Shown here piece after piece: positions 38,995-50,914 of a stretch of 64,000 nt of DNA. Made by a program: the position numbers and the translations under genes. The first letter of the stretch is position 1; each line of letters begins with the position of its first letter. Source of the stretch: Marivita sp. (GTDB lineage: Bacteria > Pseudomonadota > Alphaproteobacteria > Rhodobacterales > Rhodobacteraceae); assembly GCF_022763305.1 (NCBI RefSeq), contig NZ_JALEGT010000121.1:124001-188000 (forward strand), in the 5' to 3' direction. The notes beneath the pieces were generated by a model. It was given only the letters and a program-made list of their open reading frames with translations. It searched no databases and was not told the origin of the DNA.

Positions 38995-40104
38995 ATGATG
39001 AGCAACGCTTCGCTTTTGATATTGCCCGGTGACGGGATCGGCCCCGAGGTGATGGCCGAGGTGCGCAAGATCATTGAGTGGTATGGCGCCAAGCGTGACC
39101 TGACATTCGACGTGAGCGAAGATCTGGTGGGCGGTGCCGCCTATGACAAGCACGGCACGCCTTTGCATGACGACACGATGGCCAAGGCGCAAGAGGTCGA
39201 CGCCGTGCTCTTGGGTGCCGTTGGTGGACCGAAATACGACAGTCTAGATTTCAGTGTGAAGCCGGAACGCGGGTTGCTGCGTTTGCGCAAGGAAATGGAC
39301 CTTTTTGCCAATCTTCGTCCGGCGCAGTGCTTTGATGCGCTTGCTGATTTTTCGTCCCTGAAGAAGGACGTTGTTGCCGGCCTCGACATCATGATCGTGC
39401 GTGAATTGACCAGCGGGATCTATTTTGGCGAACCGCGCGGTATCTTCGAAGAAGGCAACGAGCGGGTTGGCATCAACACCCAGCGTTATACGGAATCCGA
39501 GATCGACCGCGTTGCGCGCTCTGCCTTCGAATTGGCCCGTCGCCGGAACAACAAGGTCTGTTCCATGGAAAAAGCCAACGTGATGGAATCGGGCATCCTG
39601 TGGCGCGAAGTTGTCCAGAAAGTCCACGACGAGGATTACCCCGATGTGGAACTCTCGCACATGTATGCAGACGCCGGCGCGATGCAGCTTTGCCGCTGGC
39701 CCAAGCAGTTCGATGTGATCGTAACTGACAACCTTTTTGGTGACCTTCTGTCCGACGCAGCCGCTATGCTGACCGGGAGCCTCGGCATGCTGCCCTCCGC
39801 CAGCCTCGGCGCGCCGATGGCGAATGGCCGTCCCAAGGCGCTTTACGAACCGGTACACGGTTCCGCTCCGGACATCGCAGGGCAGGGCAAGGCGAACCCG
39901 ATCGCCTGTATCCTCAGCTTTGCGATGGCGCTGCGCTACTCTTTCGATCAAGGTGACGAAGCGGCCCGCCTCGAAGCCGCCATCGAAAAAGTGCTCGCCG
40001 ACGGTGCACGCACCGCAGACCTGATGGGTCCAGAAGGCGGCACACCGATGTCCACGTCCGACATGGGTGAAGCCATCGTCGCGGCACTTGACGCGAGTCT
40101 CTGA
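38995..40104 (+). CDS. leuB: 3-isopropylmalate dehydrogenase
   Basis: LeuB oxidatively decarboxylates 3-isopropylmalate, the third step of leucine synthesis. Motifs are [10 protein letters not shown] at the N-terminus, [15 protein letters not shown] for substrate binding, and [14 protein letters not shown] near the NAD site. Length 369 residues. Two consecutive ATG codons start the gene; the second, at 38998, has the better spacing (7 bp) to AAAGGA. It is followed 18 bp later by a DMT permease. Confidence 0.97.
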   Translation: MMSNASLLILPGDGIGPEVMAEVRKIIEWYGAKRDLTFDVSEDLVGGAAYDKHGTPLHDDTMAKAQEVDAVLLGAVGGPKYDSLDFSVKPERGLLRLRKEMDLFANLRPAQCFDALADFSSLKKDVVAGLDIMIVRELTSGIYFGEPRGIFEEGNERVGINTQRYTESEIDRVARSAFELARRRNNKVCSMEKANVMESGILWREVVQKVHDEDYPDVELSHMYADAGAMQLCRWPKQFDVIVTDNLFGDLLSDAAAMLTGSLGMLPSASLGAPMANGRPKALYEPVHGSAPDIAGQGKANPIACILSFAMALRYSFDQGDEAARLEAAIEKVLADGARTADLMGPEGGTPMSTSDMGEAIVAALDASL

Positions 40105-40122
40105 TCAAGGAAAGGGCCAGCC

Positions 40123-41103
40123 ATGTCTTCGAATGTCAAAGGCGCATTGCTGGCCCTTCTCGCCTTCGGGCTCTATTCGACACACGACGTCTTCATCAAG
40201 ATTCTTGGATCGACCTATTCGCCGATCCAGATCGTCTTTTTCAGCGTTCTTCTGAGCTTTCCTCTCGCCACGCTCATGCTGATGCGCGATGCCACACCGG
40301 GCACGCTTGTCCCGGTTCATCCATGGTGGATGGCCGTCCGCACCGTGGCGGCTGTCATCACGGGGATCTCGGCCTTTTACGCCTTCTCGGTTCTACCCCT
40401 GACGCAGACCTATGCGATTCTCTTCGCGACTCCGCTGATCATCACCGTCCTGTCGATTCCGATCCTTGGCGAAACAGTGCGTCTGCGCCGCTGGATGGCG
40501 GTCATCGTCGGCCTGATCGGTGTGATGGTCGTGCTTCGTCCCGGATCGACCGAACTGACACTTGGACATGCCGCGGCGATCCTCGCGGCCTTTGGCGGTG
40601 CCTTCGCTTCCATCGTCGTCCGCAAGATCGGCGCCGAGGAACGGACCGTCGTGATGCTGCTTTACCCGATGGTTGCCAACTTCGTGGTAACGGGCCTTGC
40701 GCTTGCTTTTGTCTACAAGCCGATGCCGATCGAACATCTGGGCATGCTGGCGGTGATTTCCATCATGGCCTGGATTGCCGGTCGTATCATCATCACCGCC
40801 TATCGGACCGGTGAGGCGGCCATTGTCGCGCCGATGCAATATTCACAGATCCTGTGGGCCACCGGATTCGGCCTTCTGTTCTTTGGCGAAACGACAGATA
40901 GTTACACCGCAGCCGGGGCCGCGATCATCATTGCCTCGGGCATGTATATCGTGTTCCGCGAAAGCCGGGGTGGCACATCGAAAACAACGCCGGTTCTGCG
41001 CACCCGCACGCGGTTTGCCACGCCATCCATGCCGCGTTTGGGAGACATAATGCGCTCGGGGCGCTACCGCGACGCGCCTGCGAACTCTGGCGGTCGCGAG
41101 TAG
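40123..41103 (+). CDS. DMT-superfamily permease (EamA type)
   Basis: A 326-residue protein with ten hydrophobic segments in two EamA repeats; the first begins ALLALLAFGLYSTHDVFIK and the second near HAAAILAAFGGAFASIVV. The basic C-terminal 40 residues are cytoplasmic and not conserved in the fold. EamA proteins export amino acids, nucleobases or other metabolites; the position after leuB hints at an amino-acid related role but this is only an inference. Confidence 0.85.
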   Translation: MSSNVKGALLALLAFGLYSTHDVFIKILGSTYSPIQIVFFSVLLSFPLATLMLMRDATPGTLVPVHPWWMAVRTVAAVITGISAFYAFSVLPLTQTYAILFATPLIITVLSIPILGETVRLRRWMAVIVGLIGVMVVLRPGSTELTLGHAAAILAAFGGAFASIVVRKIGAEERTVVMLLYPMVANFVVTGLALAFVYKPMPIEHLGMLAVISIMAWIAGRIIITAYRTGEAAIVAPMQYSQILWATGFGLLFFGETTDSYTAAGAAIIIASGMYIVFRESRGGTSKTTPVLRTRTRFATPSMPRLGDIMRSGRYRDAPANSGGRE

Positions 41104-41147
41104 CGTCGAATTCCGCGAAATCAGGTATGGTTTTGCCAAATCAAGGC

Positions 41148-41176
41148 TTGTCAAATCCCCACGCGGGCAGTACTCC
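41148..41176 (+). promoter_or_regulatory. Probable sigma-70 promoter of tRNA-Pro
   Basis: TTGTCA and TACTCC are separated by exactly 17 bases, and the -10 box ends 12 bases before the tRNA 5' end. This geometry fits a housekeeping promoter. Confidence 0.6.
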
Positions 41177-41188
41177 CCCGTGCACGGT

Positions 41189-41265
41189 CGGGCTGTAGCG
41201 CAGCCTGGTAGCGCACCTGCTTCGGGAGCAGGGGGTCGGAGGTTCGAATCCTCTCAGCCCGACCA
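41189..41265 (+). tRNA. tRNA-Pro (anticodon CGG)
   Basis: A complete cloverleaf: acceptor CGGGCTG/CAGCCCG, anticodon stem CCTGC/GCAGG enclosing the loop TTCGGGA with anticodon CGG (41223-41225), T-arm with GGTTCGAATCC, discriminator A and an encoded CCA. It reads proline codon CCG, frequent in this GC-rich genome. No integrase or att-like duplication is seen next to it. Confidence 0.97.
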
Positions 41266-41286
41266 AATTCTCAGAACACGTCACGT

Positions 41287-42312
41287 TCAGACGGTAGCAG
41301 CTGCTTGCAAACCGCCCTTGGCGAAAGCAGGCACATAAGCTCCAAGTTCCAAAGCCTTCTCGGGATTCGAGGCGTTGCCATCCAGCGCTCTGCGTTTGAC
41401 GCCCTGCAGGATCGACGCCATTCGGAAAAAGGCAAAGGCAAGATAAAACCCGAACCTGTCGATGCCGGGCAAACCCATGCGTTGGCAATAGGCGTCAATG
41501 AAAGCCTGATCCTCGGGAATGCCCAGAGGCGCGCGGTCGACTTCGGCAAGCCCGCGTCCTGCCTCTCCCGGCGGCAGAGACCATTGCATGATCACTGCGG
41601 CAAGATCGGCAAAGGGATGACCCAGCGTCGACAATTCCCAGTCCAGAACGGCAACACAGTCTGGCTGGTGCGGTGCGAACAGCAGGTTGTCGATCCTGTA
41701 ATCGCCATGCACCAACGTGACGCGCCCGTCGTCTTCGGGCAGGTTATGTTCAAGCCACTCGATGAGCGCATCCATATCCGGAATAGTCTCAGTCTCGCTG
41801 GCGCGATACTGTTTGGTCCATCGACCGATCTGTCGCTGGTAGTAATTGCCCTGCGGCCCGTAATCGCCCAGCTTGGTCGCGTCGAGGTCCACCAAATGGA
41901 TGGCCGCCAAGACACGGTTCATCTCGTTGAAGATTGCCGTCCGCTCTGAAGCGCTGATGTCTGGCAGGCGCGGATCGACAAAGCTACGCCCGACCACGTG
42001 ATCCATGATATAGAACATCGAGCCGATGACGGCGTCGTCCTCGCAGAGGGCGTGCATACGTGCGACGGGGACGTCGGTGTCGGCCAGTGCGCGCTGCACC
42101 CGGAATTCGCGGTCGACCGCATGGGCCGACTTCAGCAATTGTCCCGGCGGCTTGCGGCGCAGCACGTAGGTTCCGGATGGCGCGTTCAGCTTGAAGGTCG
42201 GGTTGGATTGCCCGGTTGCGAATTTCTCGATCTCAATCGGGCCGCGAAAGCCGGCGACATGGGTCTGCATCCACGTCGTCACAGGCTTTGGGTCGAAGAA
42301 CGCGTGGCTCAT
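41287..42312 (-). CDS. Phosphotransferase (APH-family kinase), ACAD10/11-kinase-like
   Basis: A 341-residue aminoglycoside-phosphotransferase-fold kinase: nucleotide-site strand [22 protein letters not shown], catalytic loop [12 protein letters not shown] and metal-binding [14 protein letters not shown]. These are typical of the APH domain that precedes the dehydrogenase in eukaryotic ACAD10/11 and of LvaA-type kinases of 4-hydroxyacid degradation. It is not expected to confer drug resistance. The ATG at 42312 overlaps the acyl-CoA dehydrogenase stop by four bases, supporting joint function: phosphorylation of a 4-hydroxyacyl-CoA, then phosphate elimination by the dehydrogenase-like partner. 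Confidence 0.85.
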   Translation of the reverse strand: MSHAFFDPKPVTTWMQTHVAGFRGPIEIEKFATGQSNPTFKLNAPSGTYVLRRKPPGQLLKSAHAVDREFRVQRALADTDVPVARMHALCEDDAVIGSMFYIMDHVVGRSFVDPRLPDISASERTAIFNEMNRVLAAIHLVDLDATKLGDYGPQGNYYQRQIGRWTKQYRASETETIPDMDALIEWLEHNLPEDDGRVTLVHGDYRIDNLLFAPHQPDCVAVLDWELSTLGHPFADLAAVIMQWSLPPGEAGRGLAEVDRAPLGIPEDQAFIDAYCQRMGLPGIDRFGFYLAFAFFRMASILQGVKRRALDGNASNPEKALELGAYVPAFAKGGLQAAATV

Positions 42313-43538
42313 GTGTTTGTGTATTTCCGCAATTCGGCGCGGGCCACCTGACGGCGATGCACAGCATCCGGACCGTCCGCAAAACGAAGTGTGCGCAGAT
42401 GCGTCCACATCCGCCAGAGAGGCGTGTCCTGGCTGATCCCCGTGCCGCCATAAAGCTGCATGGCCTCATCGACGACCTTGAGCGAGACGAGCGGCGCGAC
42501 GACCTTGATCTGGCTGATCCAGGGTTGGGCCGCACGCGTACCCTGCGTGTCCATCATCCATGCCGCCTTGAGACACAAAAGCCGGGCCTGTTCGATCTCC
42601 ATCCGCGCATTGGCGATGATGTCGTAATTGGCACCCAGCTCCACCAGCGGTTTGCCGAACGCCTCGCGATGCAGACCGCGCAAGCACATCAGTTCCAGCG
42701 CCTTTTCCGCCAGGCCGATGGAACGCATGCAGTGATGGATACGTCCCGGCCCAAGCCGGCCTTGCGCCACCTCGAACCCGCGCCCTTCGCCCAGAACGAT
42801 GTTCTTGGCAGGCACGCGGACATTCGTGAAACGCAGATGCATATGCCCATGCGGCGCATCATCCTGCCCGAATACGTGCATCGGGCGCAGCACCTCTATT
42901 CCCGGCGTATCGGCGTCCATGACGAACATCGTATGGCGGCTGTGCTTTGCGGCATCCGGTGCCGTGCAAGCCATCAGGATGTAAACGGCACAGCGCGGAT
43001 CCCCAGCGCCCGAGATCCAGTATTTCTCGCCTTTCAAAACCCAGTCATCGCCATCCTTGCGCGCCTCGAAGGCCAGTTGCGCGGCATCGGACGAGGCAAC
43101 GTCGGGTTCCGTCATCACGTAAGACGACCGAATCTCGCCCTCGAGCAAACGCGTCAGCCAGCGCTCTTTCATCCAGTCAGCACCATAGCGCTCCAGCACT
43201 TCCATGTTGCCGGTATCGGGGGCGGAACAGTTGAACACCTCGGCCGCAAGCGGCACCTTGCCCATTTCCTCGGCAAGATAAGCGTATTCAACTGTCGTCA
43301 GGCCGTGACCCTTGTCACTTCCCGTGAGCCAGAAATTCCACAGCCCGCGGTCCTTGGCCATTTTCTTGAGTCCATTCAGAATCTCAAGCTGCCTGTCGGT
43401 ATGCTGAAAACGGTCGCCTGACGGATGTTTTCCAACTTCATCATGGAACTCGCCATCCAGTGGCGCAATCTCGGTCTCAACCATGTTGCGCACCTTCTCA
43501 ATGAGTGTGCGCACGCGATCTGATACTCCAAGATCCAT
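42309..43538 (-). CDS. Acyl-CoA dehydrogenase, ACAD10/11-like
   Basis: A 409-residue FAD-dependent acyl-CoA dehydrogenase-fold protein. Recognisable parts are YVMTEPDVASSDA in the FAD/substrate region, GEKYWISGAGDPRC, and the C-terminal LYGGTGISQDTPLWRMW flavin-site motif. The sequence resembles the ACAD10/11 branch (LvaC-like), whose members process phosphorylated 4-hydroxyacyl-CoAs. It is translationally coupled to the downstream kinase gene. The reaction is inferred from family and context; a conventional acyl-CoA oxidation cannot be excluded. Confidence 0.85.
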   Translation of the reverse strand: MDLGVSDRVRTLIEKVRNMVETEIAPLDGEFHDEVGKHPSGDRFQHTDRQLEILNGLKKMAKDRGLWNFWLTGSDKGHGLTTVEYAYLAEEMGKVPLAAEVFNCSAPDTGNMEVLERYGADWMKERWLTRLLEGEIRSSYVMTEPDVASSDAAQLAFEARKDGDDWVLKGEKYWISGAGDPRCAVYILMACTAPDAAKHSRHTMFVMDADTPGIEVLRPMHVFGQDDAPHGHMHLRFTNVRVPAKNIVLGEGRGFEVAQGRLGPGRIHHCMRSIGLAEKALELMCLRGLHREAFGKPLVELGANYDIIANARMEIEQARLLCLKAAWMMDTQGTRAAQPWISQIKVVAPLVSLKVVDEAMQLYGGTGISQDTPLWRMWTHLRTLRFADGPDAVHRRQVARAELRKYTNT

Positions 43539-43652
43539 CGCGTCATTCCTCCCGTCTGCTGTGTTGCCGGATCGTAGGTCCGAGCCCGGAAATCCACCAG
43601 CCCCGAAACGCCATGCGATACCGGGTTTCTTTGGGCCGGATATACCTCAGGT

Positions 43653-43676
43653 GTTTGGGGAAAGGGTCCCCCAAAC
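43653..43676 (-). terminator. Hairpin downstream of gyrB
   Basis: GTTTGGGG pairs with CCCCAAAC (8 bp, 8-base loop), 32 bp after the gyrB stop on the minus strand. No T-run follows; it may end the gyrB transcript before the acyl-CoA dehydrogenase gene. Confidence 0.45.
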
Positions 43677-43707
43677 CACCGGATTGGCCAAGCCGGTCCA
43701 GCCCCGA

Positions 43708-46197
<2,490 letters not shown>

Positions 46198-46232
46198 TTA
46201 GCGGTTGTGGGAATTGCCGAGCGGACAGTTTG

Positions 46233-47345
46233 TCAGGGGGGCGGGCTGGCCGTCACCACCGTGCTGTTTCCGGTTTCCGTCACTTCGAAAAATTGGGCCC
46301 TCTCTCCCAATTCAGCAAACAGCTCTGGTCCGGTGCCCGTCATCCATGCCTGCGCTCCCAGCGCGCAGATTTCGTCATACAGCGCGGCCCGCCGTCCGGC
46401 ATCAAGGTGCGCTGCGACCTCGTCGAGCAGGACGATAGGGGGTGCACCGAAATCTTCGACCAGCGCCCGGGCGTTCGACAACACCAGCGAAATCAGCAAG
46501 GCTTTCTGCTCTCCTGTCGAACTGTCGGACGCCGGCACGCCCTTGGCCGCGAAGACACCCTGCAGGTCGGCCCTGTGCGGCCCGATCAAGGTCCGTCCCG
46601 CCGCCAGATCGCGCAGTCGGTTGTCTTCGAACGCTTGGCGGAGGTCGGTTTCCTTTTCCGGCATTTCGCCTTCGGTCTGGACAAGCGTCAGGTCCGCCGC
46701 AGGGAATTGCGTGCTGGCCTGATCCTGCGCTTTGGCAATCCGTTCCAAGGCGCGGACTCTGTTGGCATGGATCGCAGCACCTGTCTGGGCCATCTGCGCT
46801 TCGAGCGCGCGATACCAGATCGGATCACGGACCTGATCCTTCAGCAGGCGATTGCGCTCGCGCATGGCTTTCTCATAGGTCAGCGATATATCGCCGTGTT
46901 CGGGAAAGAAGCTAAGGGTCATGCGGTCAAGGAACCGGCGACGACCTTCGGCCCCTTCGATCCAGAGCCGATCCATGGACGGGAGCAGCCACAATAGCCG
47001 AACCAACTCGCCCAATCGAGTTTGCGGCGCAGGCTTGTCGTTGATACGGACGATGCGTGGCGCGCCCTGTTCCGACTGAAACGCGATGTCCTGAAGGCCC
47101 TCGGGCGTCTCAACCAGCCCGCTCACCTTCCAGCCGAGGGCTTCGGGACGCCGTGTCATCTCTTGCGCAGAGGCACGCCGCATCCCACGGCCCGGCGAGA
47201 ACAGCGACACAGCCTCGATCAGGTTTGTCTTGCCCGCGCCGTTCGGACCAAACAGCACGACAGGCCGCGCATCAGGGGCAAGCTGCACATGCAGATGAGA
47301 CCGGAAATGAGACAGCGATAATCGAGTGAGGTGAAGCGGCAACAC
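46233..47345 (-). CDS. recF: DNA replication and repair protein RecF
   Basis: RecF loads RecA at gaps with RecO and RecR. The N-terminal Walker A is FGPNGAGKTNL, the ABC-type signature is in DSSTGEQKALL, and Walker B is PIVLLDEVAAHLD. Length 370 residues is normal. The start is GTG at 47345 (TTG follows at once), 27 bp after dnaN on the minus strand. It overlaps no neighbour and precedes gyrB by 107 bp. Confidence 0.96.
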   Translation of the reverse strand: MLPLHLTRLSLSHFRSHLHVQLAPDARPVVLFGPNGAGKTNLIEAVSLFSPGRGMRRASAQEMTRRPEALGWKVSGLVETPEGLQDIAFQSEQGAPRIVRINDKPAPQTRLGELVRLLWLLPSMDRLWIEGAEGRRRFLDRMTLSFFPEHGDISLTYEKAMRERNRLLKDQVRDPIWYRALEAQMAQTGAAIHANRVRALERIAKAQDQASTQFPAADLTLVQTEGEMPEKETDLRQAFEDNRLRDLAAGRTLIGPHRADLQGVFAAKGVPASDSSTGEQKALLISLVLSNARALVEDFGAPPIVLLDEVAAHLDAGRRAALYDEICALGAQAWMTGTGPELFAELGERAQFFEVTETGNSTVVTASPPP

Positions 47346-47371
47346 CGCCCCCTTTCAATGGCGCAAGGCCG

Positions 47372-48490
47372 TCACACCCGCATCGGCATGACGACATAGA
47401 CCGCGCTGGTGTCGTTGCCCTCGCGCATCAGGGTCGGATCCCCTGAGGAGTTGAACATGAACACCGCATTTTCGCGATCCACCTGGCTGGCAATTTCGAG
47501 CAGGTATTTCGCGTTGAACCCGATCTCCAGCCGGTCATCGCCATAAGCCACCGCCAGCTCTTCTTCGGCCGCGCCGCTGTCAGGCGCGTTGACGGACAGG
47601 ATCAGGCGGTCCTCGTCAAGCTGCATTTTCACCGCTCGCGACCGTTCGGACGACACGGTTGCCACGCGATCCACCGCCTTGGCGAATTCGGCTGCATCGA
47701 CTTCAAGCCGACGTGTGTTGCCCTGCGGGATAACGCGGGTGTAGTCGGGGAACGTGCCGTCGATCACCTTGGACGTCAGTGTGATGTCCGGGGTCGCAAA
47801 ACGCACCTTGGTTTCCGAAACGGAGACAGCGATCTGCATGTCGTCATCATCCAGAAGCTTGCGCATTTCGCCGACTGTCTTGCGGGGCACGATCACGCCG
47901 GGCATGCCGGACGCACCGCCGGGTAATGGCGCATCGATGCGGGCAAGGCGATGCCCATCGGTCGCAACGCAGCGCAGAACCTTGCCGTCCTCGCTGTCTG
48001 CGATGTGCATGTAGACGCCATTCAGGTAATACCGCGTTTCTTCGGTCGAGATGGCGAATTTCGATTTGTCGAACAGCCGGCGCAGCACCGGCGCAGGGGC
48101 CGAGAAATTCGCTGTGTACTCGGACGAGGCCATGACCGGGAAATCTTCTTTCGGCAGGGTCGCGAGCGAAAAGTTCGAACGGCCGGCCTCGACGGTCAGG
48201 CGGCCAGAGGCGCTGTCTTCGGACAAGGACACCAGAGCACCATCAGGCAGCTTGCGCACGATCTCGTGGAGTGTGACAGCCGAAACAGTGGTGGCACCCG
48301 CGCGTTCCACCTGGGCCACCGCGCGATCGACGACTTCGATATCAAGGTCGGTGGCGCGGAACTGAACCGTGTCGCCCTCGGCCTCGATGAGAACGTTGGC
48401 GAGGATGGGAATGGTATTGCGGCGTTCGACAACGGACTGCGCCTGCGCCACCGCCTTGAGCAGTGTTCCGCGTTCCATGCTGAATTTCAT
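47372..48490 (-). CDS. dnaN: DNA polymerase III sliding clamp (beta subunit)
   Basis: DnaN forms the dimeric ring that tethers polymerase III to DNA. The 372-residue protein shows the three-fold repeat organisation of the clamp with MKFSMERGTLLKAVAQAQSV at the start and the C-terminal end MPMRV that closes the peptide-binding cleft. The ATG is well placed and dnaA lies 154 bp upstream. Confidence 0.97.
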   Translation of the reverse strand: MKFSMERGTLLKAVAQAQSVVERRNTIPILANVLIEAEGDTVQFRATDLDIEVVDRAVAQVERAGATTVSAVTLHEIVRKLPDGALVSLSEDSASGRLTVEAGRSNFSLATLPKEDFPVMASSEYTANFSAPAPVLRRLFDKSKFAISTEETRYYLNGVYMHIADSEDGKVLRCVATDGHRLARIDAPLPGGASGMPGVIVPRKTVGEMRKLLDDDDMQIAVSVSETKVRFATPDITLTSKVIDGTFPDYTRVIPQGNTRRLEVDAAEFAKAVDRVATVSSERSRAVKMQLDEDRLILSVNAPDSGAAEEELAVAYGDDRLEIGFNAKYLLEIASQVDRENAVFMFNSSGDPTLMREGNDTSAVYVVMPMRV

Positions 48491-48644
48491 GCGTTCATCC
48501 CCCGACTAGCCGGACGCCGACAGTAACCCGCATCAGGGTTGCTCTCCAAGCCCTTGTTTTGCAATTTCTTGGCCGGATTGCGCGCAGGGTCAAGGGTGGG
48601 CGTGCAGTAACACACGCCACAGCCCGTTTTGTTGTTTCAGGGAC

Positions 48645-50027
48645 TCAGGCTTCGAGCGAACGGCGCAGCAGTTCGATATCTTCTGCGATCTGCGCGTCCT
48701 GTTTTTTCAGCTCTTCGATGCGCCGCACACCATGCATGACGGTGGTGTGATCCCGACCTCCGAAATGCCGCCCGATCTCGGGAAGCGACCGCGTGGTCAA
48801 GAGCTTGCACAGGTACATGGCGATCTGGCGCGGGCGCGCAAAGGTGCGAACCCGTTTTGGCCCGACCAGATCGGAATGGCGAATGAGGTAGTGATCGGCA
48901 ACCTTGCGTTGGATCTCTTCGATCGAGACCTTGCGCTCGGACACGCGCAGGATGTCGGTCAGGCATCCCTGTGTCAGATCCATCGAAATCGGTTTGCCCA
49001 CCAGAGAGGCAAACGCAAACAGACGTGTCAGCGCTCCTTCAAGGATACGCACATTGCTGACGATGCGCGCGGCCAGGAATTCAAGAATGCCGCGTTCCAC
49101 CTGAAGTCCCGGATACATGCGGGCATACATTTCCGACTTTGATTGCAGGATGCCGAGGCGCAGTTCGTAATCGGTGGGATGCAGGTCGACGACAAGGCCG
49201 CTCTGCAGACGCGAGCGGATGCGGTTTTCAAGGTCCTTGATCTCGTCAGGCGCCCGATCTGCAGAAATGATAATCTGCTTATGCTGATCGACCAGCGCAT
49301 TGAACGTATGGAAGAATTCTTCCTGGGTGCTGTCCTTGCCCGCGATGAATTGGACGTCGTCTACCATCAGCACATCGACGGACCGGAACAGTTCCTTGAA
49401 ATCCATCATTTTGCGGTCTCGCAACGCCTGCACGAAGCGGTACATGAACTGTTCGGCCGACAGGTTGAGCACGTTCAGATGCGGATGACGGGTGCGCAAC
49501 TCCCAAGCGATGGCGTGCATCAGGTGCGTCTTGCCGAGACCGACACCGCCATAAAGGAAGAGTGGATTGAACGTCACCGGCCCGCCTTCGGCCACCCGAC
49601 GCGCGGCAGCATGAGCCAACTCGTTCGGTTTGCCGACGACGAAAGTGTCGAAGGTAAACCGCTTGTCCAGAGGTGATCCGTTCAGGGTGTCAGAACTGTT
49701 GTCTGATCTCGTCTGCACTGCCGGGGCGCTCACGGGTTCAGCCGTTGCCTCTGGCGTGTCTGCACGTACATGGCTGTCCTGCGTCGCCAGCACGGTATCG
49801 AACACAATGCGGCGCACTGCGGGATTCAGGCGCGTGATCTTGGAGAGTAGAAGGTCACCGTAATTCTGCGAGACGTAGTTGCCCATGAAATTCGTCGGGA
49901 CCGTGAAGTGCGCGATGCCGTCTTCCGTTCCGATATATGTCAGTGGTTCGATCCAGCTTTGGAACCTGTTGGCCCCCATCGTCTGATGTAGCTCATCCCG
50001 AATTGATCCCCACTGATCCTGCGTCAT
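48645..50027 (-). CDS. dnaA: Chromosomal replication initiator DnaA
   Basis: DnaA (460 residues) binds origin boxes and opens the duplex. Order: domain I (WGSIRDELHQTMGANRFQSWIEPL), a Ser/Thr/Ala-rich linker, the AAA+ core with Walker A GGVGLGKTHL and Walker B VDVLMVDDVQFI, and the C-terminal helix-turn-helix GRDHTTVMHGVRRIEEL that reads DnaA boxes. The ATG at 50027 is preferred over upstream in-frame codons because AGGGA lies about 5 bp before it and the product then starts like other Rhodobacterales DnaA. Confidence 0.97.
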   Translation of the reverse strand: MTQDQWGSIRDELHQTMGANRFQSWIEPLTYIGTEDGIAHFTVPTNFMGNYVSQNYGDLLLSKITRLNPAVRRIVFDTVLATQDSHVRADTPEATAEPVSAPAVQTRSDNSSDTLNGSPLDKRFTFDTFVVGKPNELAHAAARRVAEGGPVTFNPLFLYGGVGLGKTHLMHAIAWELRTRHPHLNVLNLSAEQFMYRFVQALRDRKMMDFKELFRSVDVLMVDDVQFIAGKDSTQEEFFHTFNALVDQHKQIIISADRAPDEIKDLENRIRSRLQSGLVVDLHPTDYELRLGILQSKSEMYARMYPGLQVERGILEFLAARIVSNVRILEGALTRLFAFASLVGKPISMDLTQGCLTDILRVSERKVSIEEIQRKVADHYLIRHSDLVGPKRVRTFARPRQIAMYLCKLLTTRSLPEIGRHFGGRDHTTVMHGVRRIEELKKQDAQIAEDIELLRRSLEA

Positions 50028-50427
50028 TTGTCCCTGTTCCATTATACTCTTGTGCACCACACACGGTCCCCAACCAGGAAGTCATTTTCATGGCTTCCAC
50101 GAGTCACATTTGGGAAGAGGCATTGGTGGCTATCCCGGTGCGAACCGAGTAACCCAATGAGCGTCAGCAACACCTGGCAAACGGAGTTCGCTTCAGCTCT
50201 TGCATCAATTTGGACGAGGCGGTTGATCTTGTATCAATTATGCCTCCAGACCAAAATCGAGACATTCCTTGGTCCCGACTCTGAACTGGAGGAGCCTGTC
50301 CCCCCAGCGAGTGACTCGCCTGACCGATTTACATGGCCAGCGAAGGGCGCATCAACTGAACTTCGTTATTGACTCTAACAATCTCGGAAAAGAATCTCTG
50401 ACCGGTGCAAAGCTGCGCAAGCGCCAT
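50028..50427. other. dnaA upstream intergenic region
   Basis: The gap between dnaA and the rpsT terminator is about 400 bp and must hold the dnaA promoter. I searched by eye for DnaA boxes (TTATNCACA and its complement) and found none with fewer than two mismatches, so it does not look like oriC. No small gene is convincing. Confidence 0.5.
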
Positions 50428-50428
50428 G

Positions 50429-50457
50429 AAAAAACGCCGCTTCGGGTGAAGCGGCGT
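50429..50457 (-). terminator. Intrinsic terminator of rpsT
   Basis: A perfect 10-bp stem (ACGCCGCTTC / GAAGCGGCGT) with a four-base loop is followed on the minus strand by six T residues (complement of 50429-50434). It lies 38 bp beyond the rpsT stop. Confidence 0.9.
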
Positions 50458-50494
50458 CTTGATTTGAAGATCGGGATTGGCTTACCGACGATTC

Positions 50495-50758
50495 TCAGGC
50501 CAACGCCTTCACGCGTGCTGACAGGCGGGAGATCTTGCGCGATGCGGTGTTCTTGTGGAACACGCCTTTCGTGACCCCGCGCATCAGTTCAGGCTGTGCG
50601 GCGCGCAGGGCAGCGGCTGCTGCTTCCTTGTCGCCGGAAGCGATTGCTTCTTCGACTTTGCGGAGGAATGTACGGATGCGCGAGCGACGCGCCTTGTTGA
50701 CGGCAAAGCGCTTTTCGTTCTGCTTCGCGCGCTTCTTGGCCTGGGGCGAATTTGCCAT
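50495..50758 (-). CDS. rpsT: 30S ribosomal protein S20
   Basis: S20 (87 residues) binds 16S rRNA early in 30S assembly. The start [17 protein letters not shown] and the overall Lys/Arg/Ala-rich helical composition are diagnostic. It is a single gene with its own terminator, located upstream of dnaA, an arrangement usual in Rhodobacterales. Confidence 0.97.
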   Translation of the reverse strand: MANSPQAKKRAKQNEKRFAVNKARRSRIRTFLRKVEEAIASGDKEAAAAALRAAQPELMRGVTKGVFHKNTASRKISRLSARVKALA

Positions 50759-50914
50759 GTGATCTATCCTGGTTCGTTTGGTTCAAATCGGGTTGCATAT
50801 GAAAGCACGCCCGGACCAATCGACCGGATCGAATCTTGCCAGAGCGGGCATCACACACATGTGCCAGGGCGTATAGCCCCAGACGCCGCTCAAGAAAAGT
50901 CCTCTTTTTTGCGC

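Noticed and set aside
41189..41286. Integration site at the tRNA-Pro gene
   Set aside because: No duplicate of the tRNA 3' end, no integrase and no change in gene character next to it.
50041..50046. TATAAT on the minus strand just before dnaA
   Set aside because: No acceptable -35 hexamer at 16-18 bases, and the leader would be too short to include the ribosome-binding site.
50223..50237. FNR-like box TTGAT-N5-ATCAA upstream of dnaA
   Set aside because: The spacer is five bases, while FNR-type sites need four; probably chance symmetry.
50028..50494. Possible oriC next to dnaA
   Set aside because: No cluster of DnaA boxes found by eye; the nearest candidates have at least two mismatches.
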